DNA from: Promethearchaeota archaeon
GTDB lineage: Archaea; Asgardarchaeota; Lokiarchaeia; Sigyniarchaeales; Promethearchaeaceae
Direction: 5' to 3'
Length of the DNA stretch: 24,644 nt
Assembly: GCA_014729055.1 (NCBI GenBank)
Contig: WJKO01000835.1
Span: 1 to 24,644, forward strand
The notes beneath the pieces were generated by a model, which saw nothing but the letters and a program-made list of their open reading frames with translations, was not told where the DNA came from and did no database searches. This document shows positions 8,629 to 18,200 of the stretch, one piece after another (position 1 is the stretch's first letter; each line of letters starts with the position of its first letter). The translations under genes and the position numbers were made by a program.

Positions 8629-11388
8629 ATGACAAAAGACGATATTAATCATATAATTTCCCATACTCACTGGGATAGAGAATGGTATTTACCGTTCCAG
8701 AATTTCCGATTCAGATTAGTGAAAACAATAGATCGTTGTATTGAAATATTTAATAAAGAGATAGGGTTTAAACATTTTAACCTAGATGGTCAAACGATTG
8801 TATTGGAAGACTATCTGGAAATTAAACCAGAAAACAAAAAAATTCTGACACAATATATTAAGGAAGGAAAAATAGGCATAGGTCCTTGGTATCTTCAATG
8901 TTCACCATGGTTACAGACTGGAGAAGGAATTATCAGAAACTTACTTTACGGGTATAAAATGTGTGAAAGATTCCAAACTAAGCCAGTAAATCTTGGATAT
9001 ATTCCAGATCAATTCATTATGCCACCAATGCTCCCCCAGATTTTTAAAGGATTTAATATTGAAAACACGGCATTCACAAGAACAATGAATGACCAATATG
9101 AAAAGGATAAGATTACTACAGAATTCTACTGGGAATCGCCAGATGGAAGTAAAGTATTGGCATTCCATTTACGATCTGGTTACGGAATGGCGGGTTTTCT
9201 CCCAAACGATCCCCAAATCGCAATTAATCAGATTGCGCTAACACGAGGACAACTTGAGAGCGCACCGAGATCTACCAAACATGTCTTGATGTTTAATGGT
9301 TCAGATCACACAGATCCTGATGAAAATCTCCCAGAAATAATCAATATTTGGAACAACGAAGAGGAATTGGTCGAAGATTTCGGAAGATTAAAACAATCTA
9401 CGTGGAATGAATACATATCAGAATTTAAAAACGAGAAACCAGAGTTGAAGACCATCGCAGGTGAATTATCTGGTGTTAAATATCACTTTGCATCTAAGGG
9501 AGTATTTTCAAATAGAATGCCAATAAAACAAGCAAATTTCTATCTGCACTCCGTTTTAGAAAGATTCTGTGAACCATTTAATTCAATAAATTGGTTACTT
9601 GGTGGAAAATACAAATCCGGATTTTTGACAACAGCATGGAAATATCTTCTGCAAAATCAACCACATGATTCAAGCTGGGGGGCATCACCGGATGCTATAA
9701 TTAAGGATATGTGGACTAGATTTAGGTGGGTAAAGCAGATTTCTGAAGAAATATTCAGGCGTTCAGCACATGAATTGATCTCACGCATGGATCTAAAAAA
9801 ATATGAAGAAGAACAAATGAACGGGGTTAATTCTAAAGGTGCAAAACACAAGACTTATCGAATCACTGTCTTTAACCCCAGCCCGTGGCCTAGAACCGAT
9901 CATGTAGAAGGGACTATCTCAATTGAGAAGGACGACTACGGAAAACCATTAGTCATCAAGGATTCAGAGGGAAACCCTATTGCAAGCAAATTTATTCCTC
10001 GAGAACCAACAGGTAGTGATAGATATTTATACAGAACTTTTGTCGGAAGTCACGGAGCTCTGAGAACTTATCTCTACCAATTTAAATTTTTAGCTATAAA
10101 AGTGCCCCCTCTTGGATATGAGACATATAATATATCCGTCGAAAATGATTCAGCATCAGAAATTATCGGAGAAACATATGTTAATGCAAAGCAAGATTTC
10201 TTAGAAAATGATGTTATTAAAGTTTTAGTTGAGAAGAATGGTACATTGACTTTAATCGACAAGGAATTAAAGCTTACATACAAAAATCTTAATCTTTATT
10301 GCGACACAGGTAATAAAGGATGTGGATATGAATATATTCCATTGGAAAACGATAAAGCTATCACAACTGAACAATGTGAATGTAAAAGTGAGTTATATGA
10401 AGCATGTCCTGCGTATTCAGAGATAAAAATCACAATACCATGGAAGTTACCAGAATCCATAAAGGCAGATCATTCAGCACGAACTAAAATTGAAAAAAAG
10501 TTGCTCTTGAATTGTTTTGTCCGTATCTATCCCGGAAATAGACGTCGGATAGATATTAGAATGGAATTCACTAATCTTATAAAATGGCACCAGTTAAAAG
10601 CAGTATTCCCAACTGAATTAAATGTTGATAATGAATTTGTTGATGCACATTTTCACGTGTTTAATCGTCCAGTTGATACGCCATGGGATTTTGAAGGTCC
10701 ATATGCAACGACAGGAGTATATCCTCAGCACAAATTTATGGGGATTTACAATTCAAAAGAGAAGTGTGGAATAGCAATTATTAATAAAGGATTACCTGCG
10801 TATGAGACGGTTCGAGATAAAGATAATAACGTGAATATTAATCTTATTTTATTTCGTGCTCAAGGGCAATGGAATGTACACGATAATATACACCCTAATA
10901 TACTGACACCCGATGCCCAGTGGTTAAACCGACAGGTTAAATGTGAATATGCAATATTTCCTATGAAGAATAATTGGTTAGAATCAAATCTTATAATGTC
11001 ATCCGAGGAATTTATATTACCTTTAAGATACGAAGAACATTGGGATGTTTTTAGATTAAAAAGATACAATCCACGTAAGCATTTACCCGTCAAATATTCA
11101 TTGTTTAAAATAGTTGAAGGAAATGTGAGGTTAACGTCAATTAAAAAAGCTGAAAAGAATCAAGATCTTATAATAAGGATACACAATCTTTCATCTAAAA
11201 ATGAAAACGTAAAAATTGAGCATGATCTAAATATTGCCGAGGTAAAAATTGTAAATCTTAATGAGGAGAGAATAAAGAACCAAGACGTTTTAGCAAATGA
11301 AATCGAGAGAACTGAGAAATTAATCAAATTAACATTGAAACCTTTTAAAATAATCACATTATCTATGAATTTAAGTAAAAAAAAATAG
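8629..11388 (+). CDS. GH38-family alpha-mannosidase, cytoplasmic
   Basis: A 919-residue glycoside hydrolase of family 38, predicted to release alpha-linked mannose by a retaining, zinc-dependent mechanism. The N-terminal motif HTHWDREW (12-19) supplies zinc ligands H14 and D16. D127 in GYIPDQF matches the nucleophile and third ligand. D226-H227 in NGSDH is a likely acid/base region, and H346 in NQPHDSSWG is the fourth zinc ligand. Order: catalytic barrel about 1-280, helical middle domain about 283-385, C-terminal beta domains from about 395. Length is normal for bacterial and archaeal members. One oddity: the usual PDxFGH is PDQFIMPP here. There is no signal peptide, so it should act in the cytoplasm, possibly on mannosylglycerate-like solutes or recycled glycans; the substrate is unknown. 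The downstream TPR gene begins 13 bases later, suggesting co-transcription. Confidence 0.93.
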   Translation: MTKDDINHIISHTHWDREWYLPFQNFRFRLVKTIDRCIEIFNKEIGFKHFNLDGQTIVLEDYLEIKPENKKILTQYIKEGKIGIGPWYLQCSPWLQTGEGIIRNLLYGYKMCERFQTKPVNLGYIPDQFIMPPMLPQIFKGFNIENTAFTRTMNDQYEKDKITTEFYWESPDGSKVLAFHLRSGYGMAGFLPNDPQIAINQIALTRGQLESAPRSTKHVLMFNGSDHTDPDENLPEIINIWNNEEELVEDFGRLKQSTWNEYISEFKNEKPELKTIAGELSGVKYHFASKGVFSNRMPIKQANFYLHSVLERFCEPFNSINWLLGGKYKSGFLTTAWKYLLQNQPHDSSWGASPDAIIKDMWTRFRWVKQISEEIFRRSAHELISRMDLKKYEEEQMNGVNSKGAKHKTYRITVFNPSPWPRTDHVEGTISIEKDDYGKPLVIKDSEGNPIASKFIPREPTGSDRYLYRTFVGSHGALRTYLYQFKFLAIKVPPLGYETYNISVENDSASEIIGETYVNAKQDFLENDVIKVLVEKNGTLTLIDKELKLTYKNLNLYCDTGNKGCGYEYIPLENDKAITTEQCECKSELYEACPAYSEIKITIPWKLPESIKADHSARTKIEKKLLLNCFVRIYPGNRRRIDIRMEFTNLIKWHQLKAVFPTELNVDNEFVDAHFHVFNRPVDTPWDFEGPYATTGVYPQHKFMGIYNSKEKCGIAIINKGLPAYETVRDKDNNVNINLILFRAQGQWNVHDNIHPNILTPDAQWLNRQVKCEYAIFPMKNNWLESNLIMSSEEFILPLRYEEHWDVFRLKRYNPRKHLPVKYSLFKIVEGNVRLTSIKKAEKNQDLIIRIHNLSSKNENVKIEHDLNIAEVKIVNLNEERIKNQDVLANEIERTEKLIKLTLKPFKIITLSMNLSKKK

Positions 11389-11401
11389 GTTTAGAAAGCA
11401 A

Positions 11402-12346
11402 ATGACATCCCAATTCGACGTCAATGAAATGTCTTCCGGCGAGAAAAAAGAAGCGATTGAAAAATTAGAAAAAACCATCCAAAGGTTAGTAAAGGCAGAT
11501 TTAAATGATCCAATTAAGATAAATAATCTAATTGATCTAAGAATTTCATTAGGATACCTTTATTCGGAATTTCAAGAGCATTACAAAGAAGCAATCGCGC
11601 AATTTCTAAAAGCAATTGAATTGCTTAAAGAAGACGAAGAAAATCGAAAAAGAATCGCATCGTTGAAAGGATCTATGGCTTCTGTATATTTTGCCATGAG
11701 AGATTTTGAAATGGCTATGTATTTCTATCGTGATTCTTTGGAATTGTTAGATGAGAAAGACATCGCAGAGCGGATGATAAGTGAAAAAGGATTAGGTATT
11801 TCCTTGATGAATTTAGGATTCGACAAAAAGGGAATCGAACATCTTTTGCAATCTCTTAATTTATGCGTTGAACAGTCTGATATTCAGAATTACATGGACA
11901 TTATTAGTGTTTTAAAAAGATATTATAGTGATCATGACGAATGGGGACTCGTTATTGATTTGGAAGAAAAAGCCTTAGAAATCTTGAAAAAATTGAACAA
12001 ACCCATTGAAGTTGCGATTTCACATTTAGAAATCGGTTTAGCTCTAAGTAAACTGGAGAAATATGGGGATGCCATGCCTCATTTTAAACTTGCCGTCAAT
12101 AACGCTTTAAAAAAAGGTAGTAATAAAATAATCTATCAAGGAATTCTAATGGTGGCAGAAACATATATTCATTTGAAGAAAAAAGAGGAAGCTATAAAAG
12201 AATATAAAAAAGCATTATCGATGTCATCATATATGAATAATCACGAAGAAATACAAAAAAATCGAATTATTCTTAGCACCTTAGGCGTAAATAAGGAGCA
12301 AATCGAAAATGCAATTAAAAAAGGAAAATCAAAGAATAAAAATTAA
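11402..12346 (+). CDS. Tetratricopeptide-repeat (TPR) protein
   Basis: A soluble 314-residue helical protein made of about six TPR-like helix pairs, roughly at residues 43-76, 86-119, 126-156, 165-195 (degenerate), 205-237 and 245-275. The TPR signature is clear in LGYLYSEFQEHYKEAIAQFLKA-type spacing, in YGDAMPHFKLAV (221-232) and in EEAIKEYKKAL (262-272). The C-terminus is a basic tail (KKGKSKNKN). TPR arrays bind peptides or partner proteins; no enzymatic domain is attached. It begins 13 bases after the alpha-mannosidase stop, with only a weak AGGT upstream, so it is probably translated from the same mRNA. The stop codon is two bases from that of the converging coiled-coil gene. A scaffolding role for its neighbour is possible but unproven. 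Confidence 0.85.
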   Translation: MTSQFDVNEMSSGEKKEAIEKLEKTIQRLVKADLNDPIKINNLIDLRISLGYLYSEFQEHYKEAIAQFLKAIELLKEDEENRKRIASLKGSMASVYFAMRDFEMAMYFYRDSLELLDEKDIAERMISEKGLGISLMNLGFDKKGIEHLLQSLNLCVEQSDIQNYMDIISVLKRYYSDHDEWGLVIDLEEKALEILKKLNKPIEVAISHLEIGLALSKLEKYGDAMPHFKLAVNNALKKGSNKIIYQGILMVAETYIHLKKKEEAIKEYKKALSMSSYMNNHEEIQKNRIILSTLGVNKEQIENAIKKGKSKNKN

Positions 12347-12363
12347 GATTAAATAATCTTTTT
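12345..12363. terminator. Compact bidirectional terminator-like inverted repeat at convergent stops
   Basis: AAGATTA (12345-12351), a two-base AA centre, and TAATCTT (12354-12360) form a perfect 7-bp inverted repeat. It overlaps the plus-strand stop TAA (12344-12346) and contains the minus-strand stop (12349-12351). On the plus strand it runs into TTTTT. On the minus strand it runs into AATTTTTATTCTTT. Both directions thus meet T-rich sequence like the other gene ends here. Confidence 0.5.
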
Positions 12364-13992
12364 GAGTTCATCTATGTATTTTTGATCAATAATATCAGTA
12401 TTAATACCTTCCGAATTTAGTAGTTCAATTCCTTCCGTCACCAGTTTTATTACTTCCTTGTTTTCCAACAAGTTTAGTTTATCCATTGTAAACTCAAAGT
12501 TACTCCGAATTTTCATATCATCTTCTACAATTTCTTCTACTTTCGCCTTAAAATTACTGAATCCATCTGTAATTTGAGTGATATCTAAAGAGTTCTCTAT
12601 TATACAAGGAAGAGAAAACACTAGACGTTCATCCTCTTCTTCATCTTCAAACAAGCCAATATATATAGGCATAAAAACTCTTAAGACACCTTGTGCAATT
12701 TCAGTTTTTTCATTCGATAAACCCCATTTGCTTAGATCGTCTAGATCTTTATTGCAGTCTTTAATTTTCTGATTAATTATTTTAATAATTTCATCTAATT
12801 GATTATTAAGAGTTTTTTCGGCATCTTTTAAATCATCAATATATCCTTCACTAGCTTCACTAATTGTTTGTATTCTTGTATCTCTTTGAGCCAATTGAGT
12901 TTTTAATTCCACTTCTCTTGTTTTATATTGTTGCTCGGCATTTTTATCAATTTCAACTAGTGTTTCCTTATGCCTTTCAAGGCTATCCTCGAGATTCGGA
13001 ATAACTGTATTTTGGATTTTTGATATATTGTCTTTTATGAAACTAATGTGTTGTTTTGTTAATTTTACGGCTCTATCGATATTCACCGTTCTAAAAGAAT
13101 CCGTGTTTAAAAATTGTTTATTGCTGCTCCTTAATTCCTCAAGAATATTGTCAAAACTTAAGAATGAACCTCCAATCTTCTCTAAAACACTCTTTTTTTC
13201 TTGAAGACTATTTTGATCTATTTTATCTCTCTCACGCTTTAGAGCTTGTTGCACGTATTCCTTATCTATGTTTTTTTCTTCTTTAGATATTATTGATTTG
13301 TATCTCAATTCTTCATCCTTTATTTTTGCATGAAGTTCATTCATCCATTCATTAAAGGGTTCTTGAATAAGATCTTTTAGAGACTCCCATCTGGTTTTTA
13401 TCCCTTTAATGAGTATCATTGATTTTTTATACTCTTGGGCATACTTTAAACCGAGTTCTACTGAATGAACACTCTCAAGTAATGCATACTTTGAAATTGG
13501 TGTTTCTTTTAAATAAGGAACCAATTTTTCAACTGCAGATATGATATTAGGATTCATTAAACCTTTTATTGTGATATTCTTATATTCTTCGGTTTCTTCA
13601 TCAGTTACATCTTCGAGTTCATAGCTTTTGCCATCCTCAGTGTATAAAATCAAAGACTTGATTCTATTAAGCATTTCAATATAGGAATTACTATCAAGGT
13701 TACGTAAAACGTGTCCGATTGTTGCTTGTCTAGGTGCATTTGTTATTTTTATATCTAATCCCGAAATTCCAACATCGTCCACAATAATATGAGAGGAAAC
13801 AGACCCTTGAATCATTATTAACGGCCAAGCAAGACGTGAGAATGTTACTAATCTTTCTCCAGCACGTTTTTGGTTCAAACAATCAATTAAACCAACTAAA
13901 TAATCTGCTGGTTCGCCTATTGGTTTACCTTTTGAATTTAAAATAAACGGGAGAAACTTTTGTATTCCGTGAATTGACACGATAAAACCCAC
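12349..13992 (-). CDS. Coiled-coil protein of unknown function
   Basis: A 547-residue cytoplasmic protein starting with GTG at 13992; no in-frame ATG lies just upstream and no SD is seen. Residues 1-115 form a globular head with hydrophobic strands (MGFIVSIHGI; RLAWPLIMIQ at 53-62; SHIIVDDVGI at 67-76). Residues about 205-425 are long charged helices with heptad-like hydrophobic spacing, probably coiled coil, with a break near GGSFLSF (274-280). A C-terminal domain starts near 434 with VLRVFMPIYIGLFED, an acidic turn EDEEEDE, and LVFSLPCII, then ends in helices. A head, long coil and tail that may pack together resembles uncharacterised archaeal proteins I have seen, but I cannot name a family. 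There is no ATPase Walker motif, so it is not an SMC or Rad50 protein. Confidence 0.82.
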   Translation of the reverse strand: MGFIVSIHGIQKFLPFILNSKGKPIGEPADYLVGLIDCLNQKRAGERLVTFSRLAWPLIMIQGSVSSHIIVDDVGISGLDIKITNAPRQATIGHVLRNLDSNSYIEMLNRIKSLILYTEDGKSYELEDVTDEETEEYKNITIKGLMNPNIISAVEKLVPYLKETPISKYALLESVHSVELGLKYAQEYKKSMILIKGIKTRWESLKDLIQEPFNEWMNELHAKIKDEELRYKSIISKEEKNIDKEYVQQALKRERDKIDQNSLQEKKSVLEKIGGSFLSFDNILEELRSSNKQFLNTDSFRTVNIDRAVKLTKQHISFIKDNISKIQNTVIPNLEDSLERHKETLVEIDKNAEQQYKTREVELKTQLAQRDTRIQTISEASEGYIDDLKDAEKTLNNQLDEIIKIINQKIKDCNKDLDDLSKWGLSNEKTEIAQGVLRVFMPIYIGLFEDEEEDERLVFSLPCIIENSLDITQITDGFSNFKAKVEEIVEDDMKIRSNFEFTMDKLNLLENKEVIKLVTEGIELLNSEGINTDIIDQKYIDELKKII

Positions 13993-14037
13993 TTTTTTAT
14001 TTGTAAATAATTAGATACTAAAATTTTGTCGAAGAAA

Positions 14038-14046
14038 AATATAAAA
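14038..14046 (-). promoter_or_regulatory. Candidate TATA box of the coiled-coil protein gene
   Basis: On the minus strand this reads TTTTATATT, near the archaeal TATA consensus. It is about 46 bases upstream of the GTG start, giving a predicted leader of about 20-25 bases. Confidence 0.4.
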
Positions 14047-14101
14047 TTTTCTGTAATAATTAGTGAAATCAAGTTTTAAAGAAGAAAAAGAATATAGATT
14101 T

Positions 14102-14986
14102 CTATTTTTGCTGAATCATCATATTCGCTAAAGCTAAAAACAACAGACCAAGCAAGATGATCATAGCCGGCCATACATTTTGAGTAACTCCTGACCAAGC
14201 TTCTTCAGTGCCGGGTTTAAGAGTGGCTGAGAAGAAATACTTTGAAAATCGACCTAGCCAATAGAACATAAAACCAAATCCATTTAGCGCTGATGATTTT
14301 CGTATTAACCCAACACTCTTGTAAGCTAAATATAGAAAAATTATCGGGAGTATGAAGCTGATGATTGGAGTCACTACTAAATTTAGAATAAAAGATCCTA
14401 AGCCCATACCGTCCATAGGAGAAGGTATAGGTGAAATTCCTGGATCGACATCATATCCAACCTCATAAGGATCACTATACAAAAAGTAATTAGCATTTAG
14501 TAAAGATGCATCCGGTAAGAACAGAAACAAAAGTCCTATTATAACAACAATTCCCGGCATAACAATCCTCATAATGAAATACAATTTGTCTTTCTTTGTT
14601 CGATCCTCTGTTTCTTCTATTGGGAATATTAGAGTTGCAATGATCCCAACCATACATGCTGCGGCGAGATATTGTATGAAGTTAGCAACACGATATACAC
14701 TTAACGGTAGTAACGGATTCGTCGTAATCTGCTTTATATAATACGGCATTAAATAATCGTAGAGTATGAAAAGTCCTCTCGATATAGCTGCAAATAGAAA
14801 AAATAATGAATAATACAGCCAGTACATCTTTTTTGTTTGCCTAAATTTTATCAAGAAGAAATAACAGAATAAGAGAAACTCGTAACCTATAACTACAAAG
14901 AAGCTTGCTAACCCTAATCCATGATCAAGGTTTAGAAATGCACCCTCCCTCCCGGGAAAAGTAAACTCAAGTATAATATCAAGCAT
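14102..14986 (-). CDS. Seven-helix integral membrane protein, unknown function
   Basis: A 294-residue protein with seven predicted membrane helices at about 24-46, 54-77, 97-120, 139-158, 197-222, 233-253 and 271-291. Basic loops after helices 1 (KFRQTKK), 3 (EDRTKKDK) and 5 (YKSVGLIRK) give an N-out, C-in topology. The largest outside loop, about 159-196, is rich in D, P and Y. No retinal-type lysine motif in helix 7, histidine-kinase domain or transporter motif is seen, and the C-terminus ends right after helix 7 (MMIQQK). AAGGGA lies about six bases before the ATG, supporting this start. It is divergent from the 1853-residue exported protein gene, with 293 bases between them holding a 38-bp repeat pair, so the two may be regulated together. 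A sensor or assembly factor is possible; nothing is proven. Confidence 0.8.
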   Translation of the reverse strand: MLDIILEFTFPGREGAFLNLDHGLGLASFFVVIGYEFLLFCYFFLIKFRQTKKMYWLYYSLFFLFAAISRGLFILYDYLMPYYIKQITTNPLLPLSVYRVANFIQYLAAACMVGIIATLIFPIEETEDRTKKDKLYFIMRIVMPGIVVIIGLLFLFLPDASLLNANYFLYSDPYEVGYDVDPGISPIPSPMDGMGLGSFILNLVVTPIISFILPIIFLYLAYKSVGLIRKSSALNGFGFMFYWLGRFSKYFFSATLKPGTEEAWSGVTQNVWPAMIILLGLLFLALANMMIQQK

Positions 14987-15008
14987 AATTATCCCTTAAA
15001 TTCAATTG

Positions 15009-15055
15009 TTTTTAATCTTTTTTTTAATCTTTTTTTTTTATTAATTTTTAATCTT
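15009..15055 (+). other. Orphan T-rich tract with three TTTTTAATCT copies
   Basis: TTTTTAATCT occurs at 15009-15018, 15021-15030 and 15045-15054, joined by T runs. This matches the terminator style after other plus-strand genes, but no plus-strand gene ends here. It lies just upstream of the minus-strand seven-helix gene. It could block antisense transcription or end an unannotated RNA; alternatively it is an A-rich leader of the minus gene. Confidence 0.5.
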
Positions 15056-15071
15056 CATTGGTTTTTATCTC

Positions 15072-15109
15072 GATTTATCTTATGTTGATCTAGTATAATT
15101 ATCATCTGA
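15072..15109. repeat. 38-bp direct repeat, copy 1
   Basis: This 38-base unit is identical to 15118-15155 and separated from it by eight bases (period 46). It starts GATTTATCTTATG and ends TTATCATCTGA. It contains the palindrome ATAATTAT and the string TAGTATAATTATC, which could serve as a TATA-like or protein-binding element. Confidence 0.9.
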
Positions 15110-15117
15110 AATTATTT

Positions 15118-15155
15118 GATTTATCTTATGTTGATCTAGTATAATTATCATCTGA
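15118..15155. repeat. 38-bp direct repeat, copy 2
   Basis: This is an exact copy of 15072-15109. It lies 125 bases before the 1853-residue protein start and about 130 bases before the seven-helix protein start, so either or both genes could use it. The eight bases between copies are AATTATTT. Confidence 0.9.
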
Positions 15156-15279
15156 CATATCAACAAACCTAGACATGTTCTAAAAAATAAAGAATTCTCT
15201 AATGAAACATTAAAAATTTAAATTTAATAACAAGATAAATTGCATTAAATAATAATATAAATTAAAGTAGGTTAAAAAA

Positions 15280-18200
15280 ATGGCAGTAGGAAAAAGAGTT
15301 ACTGCTTTAATCGTTATGACATTAATTTCTACGGTAACCCCCGCTGTTTATCAAGTGGGAATTGAGCCGAGGGTAGCAGGTGCTAATTGTGACATCGCTA
15401 TCACCAGTTTATCATTAGATCAAGATTATACTGAAGAAGGACTCGCAATTTTTAAAGCATATTTAAGAGTTGATAACAGAGCCCCAGTGGACGTCATCTT
15501 GAGTCAATTGACTTTGGATGTATATCATCACTCAAGTACTGGACGATACGAAATGATTGGATCTATGAATACAAGTCAAGAGTATCAGATCGAAGCAAAT
15601 TCATTTATTCAATCTACAAAACAAGGTGATACGGTTATAACAATATACCCCGCAGAAAATAACCAAGTTCCCGTTATGGCAAAGCTTGCATTTTACCAAG
15701 ATGCGACAGGCGGTTCCGCTACGACGGAAGCTATGGCCGACCTTATCTCAAGAGGTTACTTATCATTAATGTTGAAAGGAAAAGCTCAAGTTGGGCCTTT
15801 TGCATTTGATTACGAAAGATATCAGACCTTGACTCTTAGTTTTTGGGATCCAAATTTCGTTGTAACTGACGTTTTCCCATATATCCCAGAGGCGAGTATA
15901 AATTGGGAGCCAGAATATACTACACCCAGTGAATATCCTGATTCTGGTATAGGAAAGTATATTATTCATGCCAAAATGCACAATCCAAGTGGTATTCCTT
16001 TTGTCTTAGAGAATTACAATTTCTCTCTGATTGACCAATATGATAACGTTAGAGCAGTCGGAATTGATATAGAAACTGTATTTGATAATGCATATGATCC
16101 CGATGTCACACAAATAGGCAGTTCGGGTCAAGTGCGAGAACCAATTGTGTCTTTGTTTAAGGATGATATTTATGAAACCACATTTACAACAGACACAGAT
16201 GAGTGGCAGGACATATTTTTTGGAGTTGACTTTACTGATTATGATCAAGACCATTATAGTCCCGGACATTATCTGGAACCGACTCAACAAAATTCTCTGA
16301 CACGAAATAATATTCACTGGTTCTTTAGCAAACTGCTTAGTGAACCAATTTTGAGTGGAATGACACTACGAGGCACTTTACAGATGTTAATTGGTTGGTA
16401 TGATGGTTCAAGACCGAAAGGTATCTCTGTTAGCGTTGGCAGTAATGATCTCAGTGAAGAACAATTCAATATCTATAATACAAAGTTCTATCAACAACAC
16501 TACCAAGATTATGATGGAGAAGATCCTATTTCAATAGAGGATATGATCGTACCGGATAAAGTTCACGTAGATAGTGTAGAGATAACCTCAACAGCAGATT
16601 TAATTAGGTTCAATATGAGTTCTAAATTGAATTTTACTAATCCTTACAGAACTAAATTGAGTTTCACCGATTTCACGACTAATTATTATAGAATTGATAA
16701 AGCTAATGAAGTAAATTATGATGAGCACTACAGCTTTGGAAGTACAGGTGAACCAGATACACGAACTCTGGAAATAAGCCCTGCAACAAGAATTGATAAT
16801 CCAAATGACCCAACATTTTCAACGGGTATGACAATATTAGATCATAATTTCACAATGGAATATAATACAGAAACTTACGATGGAAATTCAGCAATATCGA
16901 AGGTATTAACCGATATGAATATTGACGATTCTATTGTGAATTGGACAAATCCCTTCTGGTTAATGAGCCCAAATGATGGCGCAGTTGATGTGGATCCATT
17001 AGTTATTATGGAATATCTTATTCAAAACGGATTGGATCCTCTAATGCATCTTAATTCGACGGATGTAACCCGCGCAATTCGTTCTGGTGGTGATGCATAT
17101 TATCCCCTCGATTGTATGTATTTTGGAAGTAGAGATGGACGTTCATATTGGGAACAGAAAGCAACGGGTCTTCCTCAGTTCTCTCACGGAGAATCTGGAG
17201 ATTTACACCCAATTCAAAGAGATCCATCATTCCCAAGACCCGGTCACGCATATGCATATAGAATTATGACACCGTATGCGGTTAGCAATGACTGGAACAA
17301 CTTCACCCGATGGGGAGATGAAAGAATAAGACAATGGGAATTTGCTTGTCGAGATCCCGCTTATAACGGTGGAGAATGGGAATACGATACAAATCGTGCA
17401 GGTTATATGAAAGATATCAATGGTTTGATATCTCACGGTTTCACAGGATATTCTGGCGAATATGCTTATCCAGGAGATGATAATGTCATCCCTAACGATC
17501 TTATATGGCGTGTTTATAACGCACCAGGCGATTACCCAGCAGACTACCTATTTGGTTATTGGTATGATTGGGAAGGACTATTACGCAACTATTATATGGT
17601 GTTTGATCCAAATGCTATTTGTGGTGATGGTTCCTCTGGAGGAACTGGTGCTGCTTGGTTACAAGACTTTAAATTAATGGATACCAATGACGAAGATGCT
17701 CCTCAGAACTTAGTGGCTGATGATATCGTTAAAGCTACAATGAGCCTCTCATATAGATATCCCTACGGTGGTAGTGCAGGAAGATTTGGATTAGGCAGAC
17801 ACCAATATACCAGCGCACCTACATATAGATATGATTATACAGTTGTTGATGATACCGTTGATGATGATCCAAGCAATGAAATGTATCTTGACGGTTCCGG
17901 TGTTTTTGGATTTCCTCTTTCTGGAGGCACCCGAGAATGGCAAACCGAAATGATTGATATCACAGATACAATCCAAGACGCAATATATGATTATAATCAT
18001 GGTGGTTCTGACGAAGATTTAATGTTTGAAATAGCATTTGGAACTTCAGCAGATCAAGATTCAATTATCTACTTTGATGATGTGCAAATATATATTGAAT
18101 ATAGAGATCCAGAGCCAAATTTGTTTGAAATCTCTGATTTATTCAAATACACAGAACAACTTGATCCTGTCGAGGGCAATATGTGGCAAATATTGAGTGA

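Noticed and set aside
12578..12772. Serine-rich plus-strand frame opposite the coiled-coil gene
   Set aside because: The serine run is the antisense reading of the acidic EDEEEDE stretch of the real protein.
12349..13992. SMC/Rad50-type ATPase, because of the long coiled coil
   Set aside because: There is no Walker A, Walker B or signature motif in either end domain, and the coil is too short.
14102..14986. Microbial rhodopsin, because of seven helices with N-out topology
   Set aside because: Helix 7 (about 271-291, WPAMIILLGLLFLALANMMI) has no lysine for retinal attachment, and the usual helix 3 proton-carrier motif is missing.
14987..15279. CRISPR-like array at the 38-bp repeats
   Set aside because: There are only two copies, an eight-base spacer is far too short, and no cas gene is in the window.
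15280..15396. Possible lipoprotein signal (cysteine at residue 37 of the 1853-residue protein)
   Set aside because: The residues before the cysteine (AGAN) do not fit a lipobox, and the cysteine is too far from the hydrophobic core.
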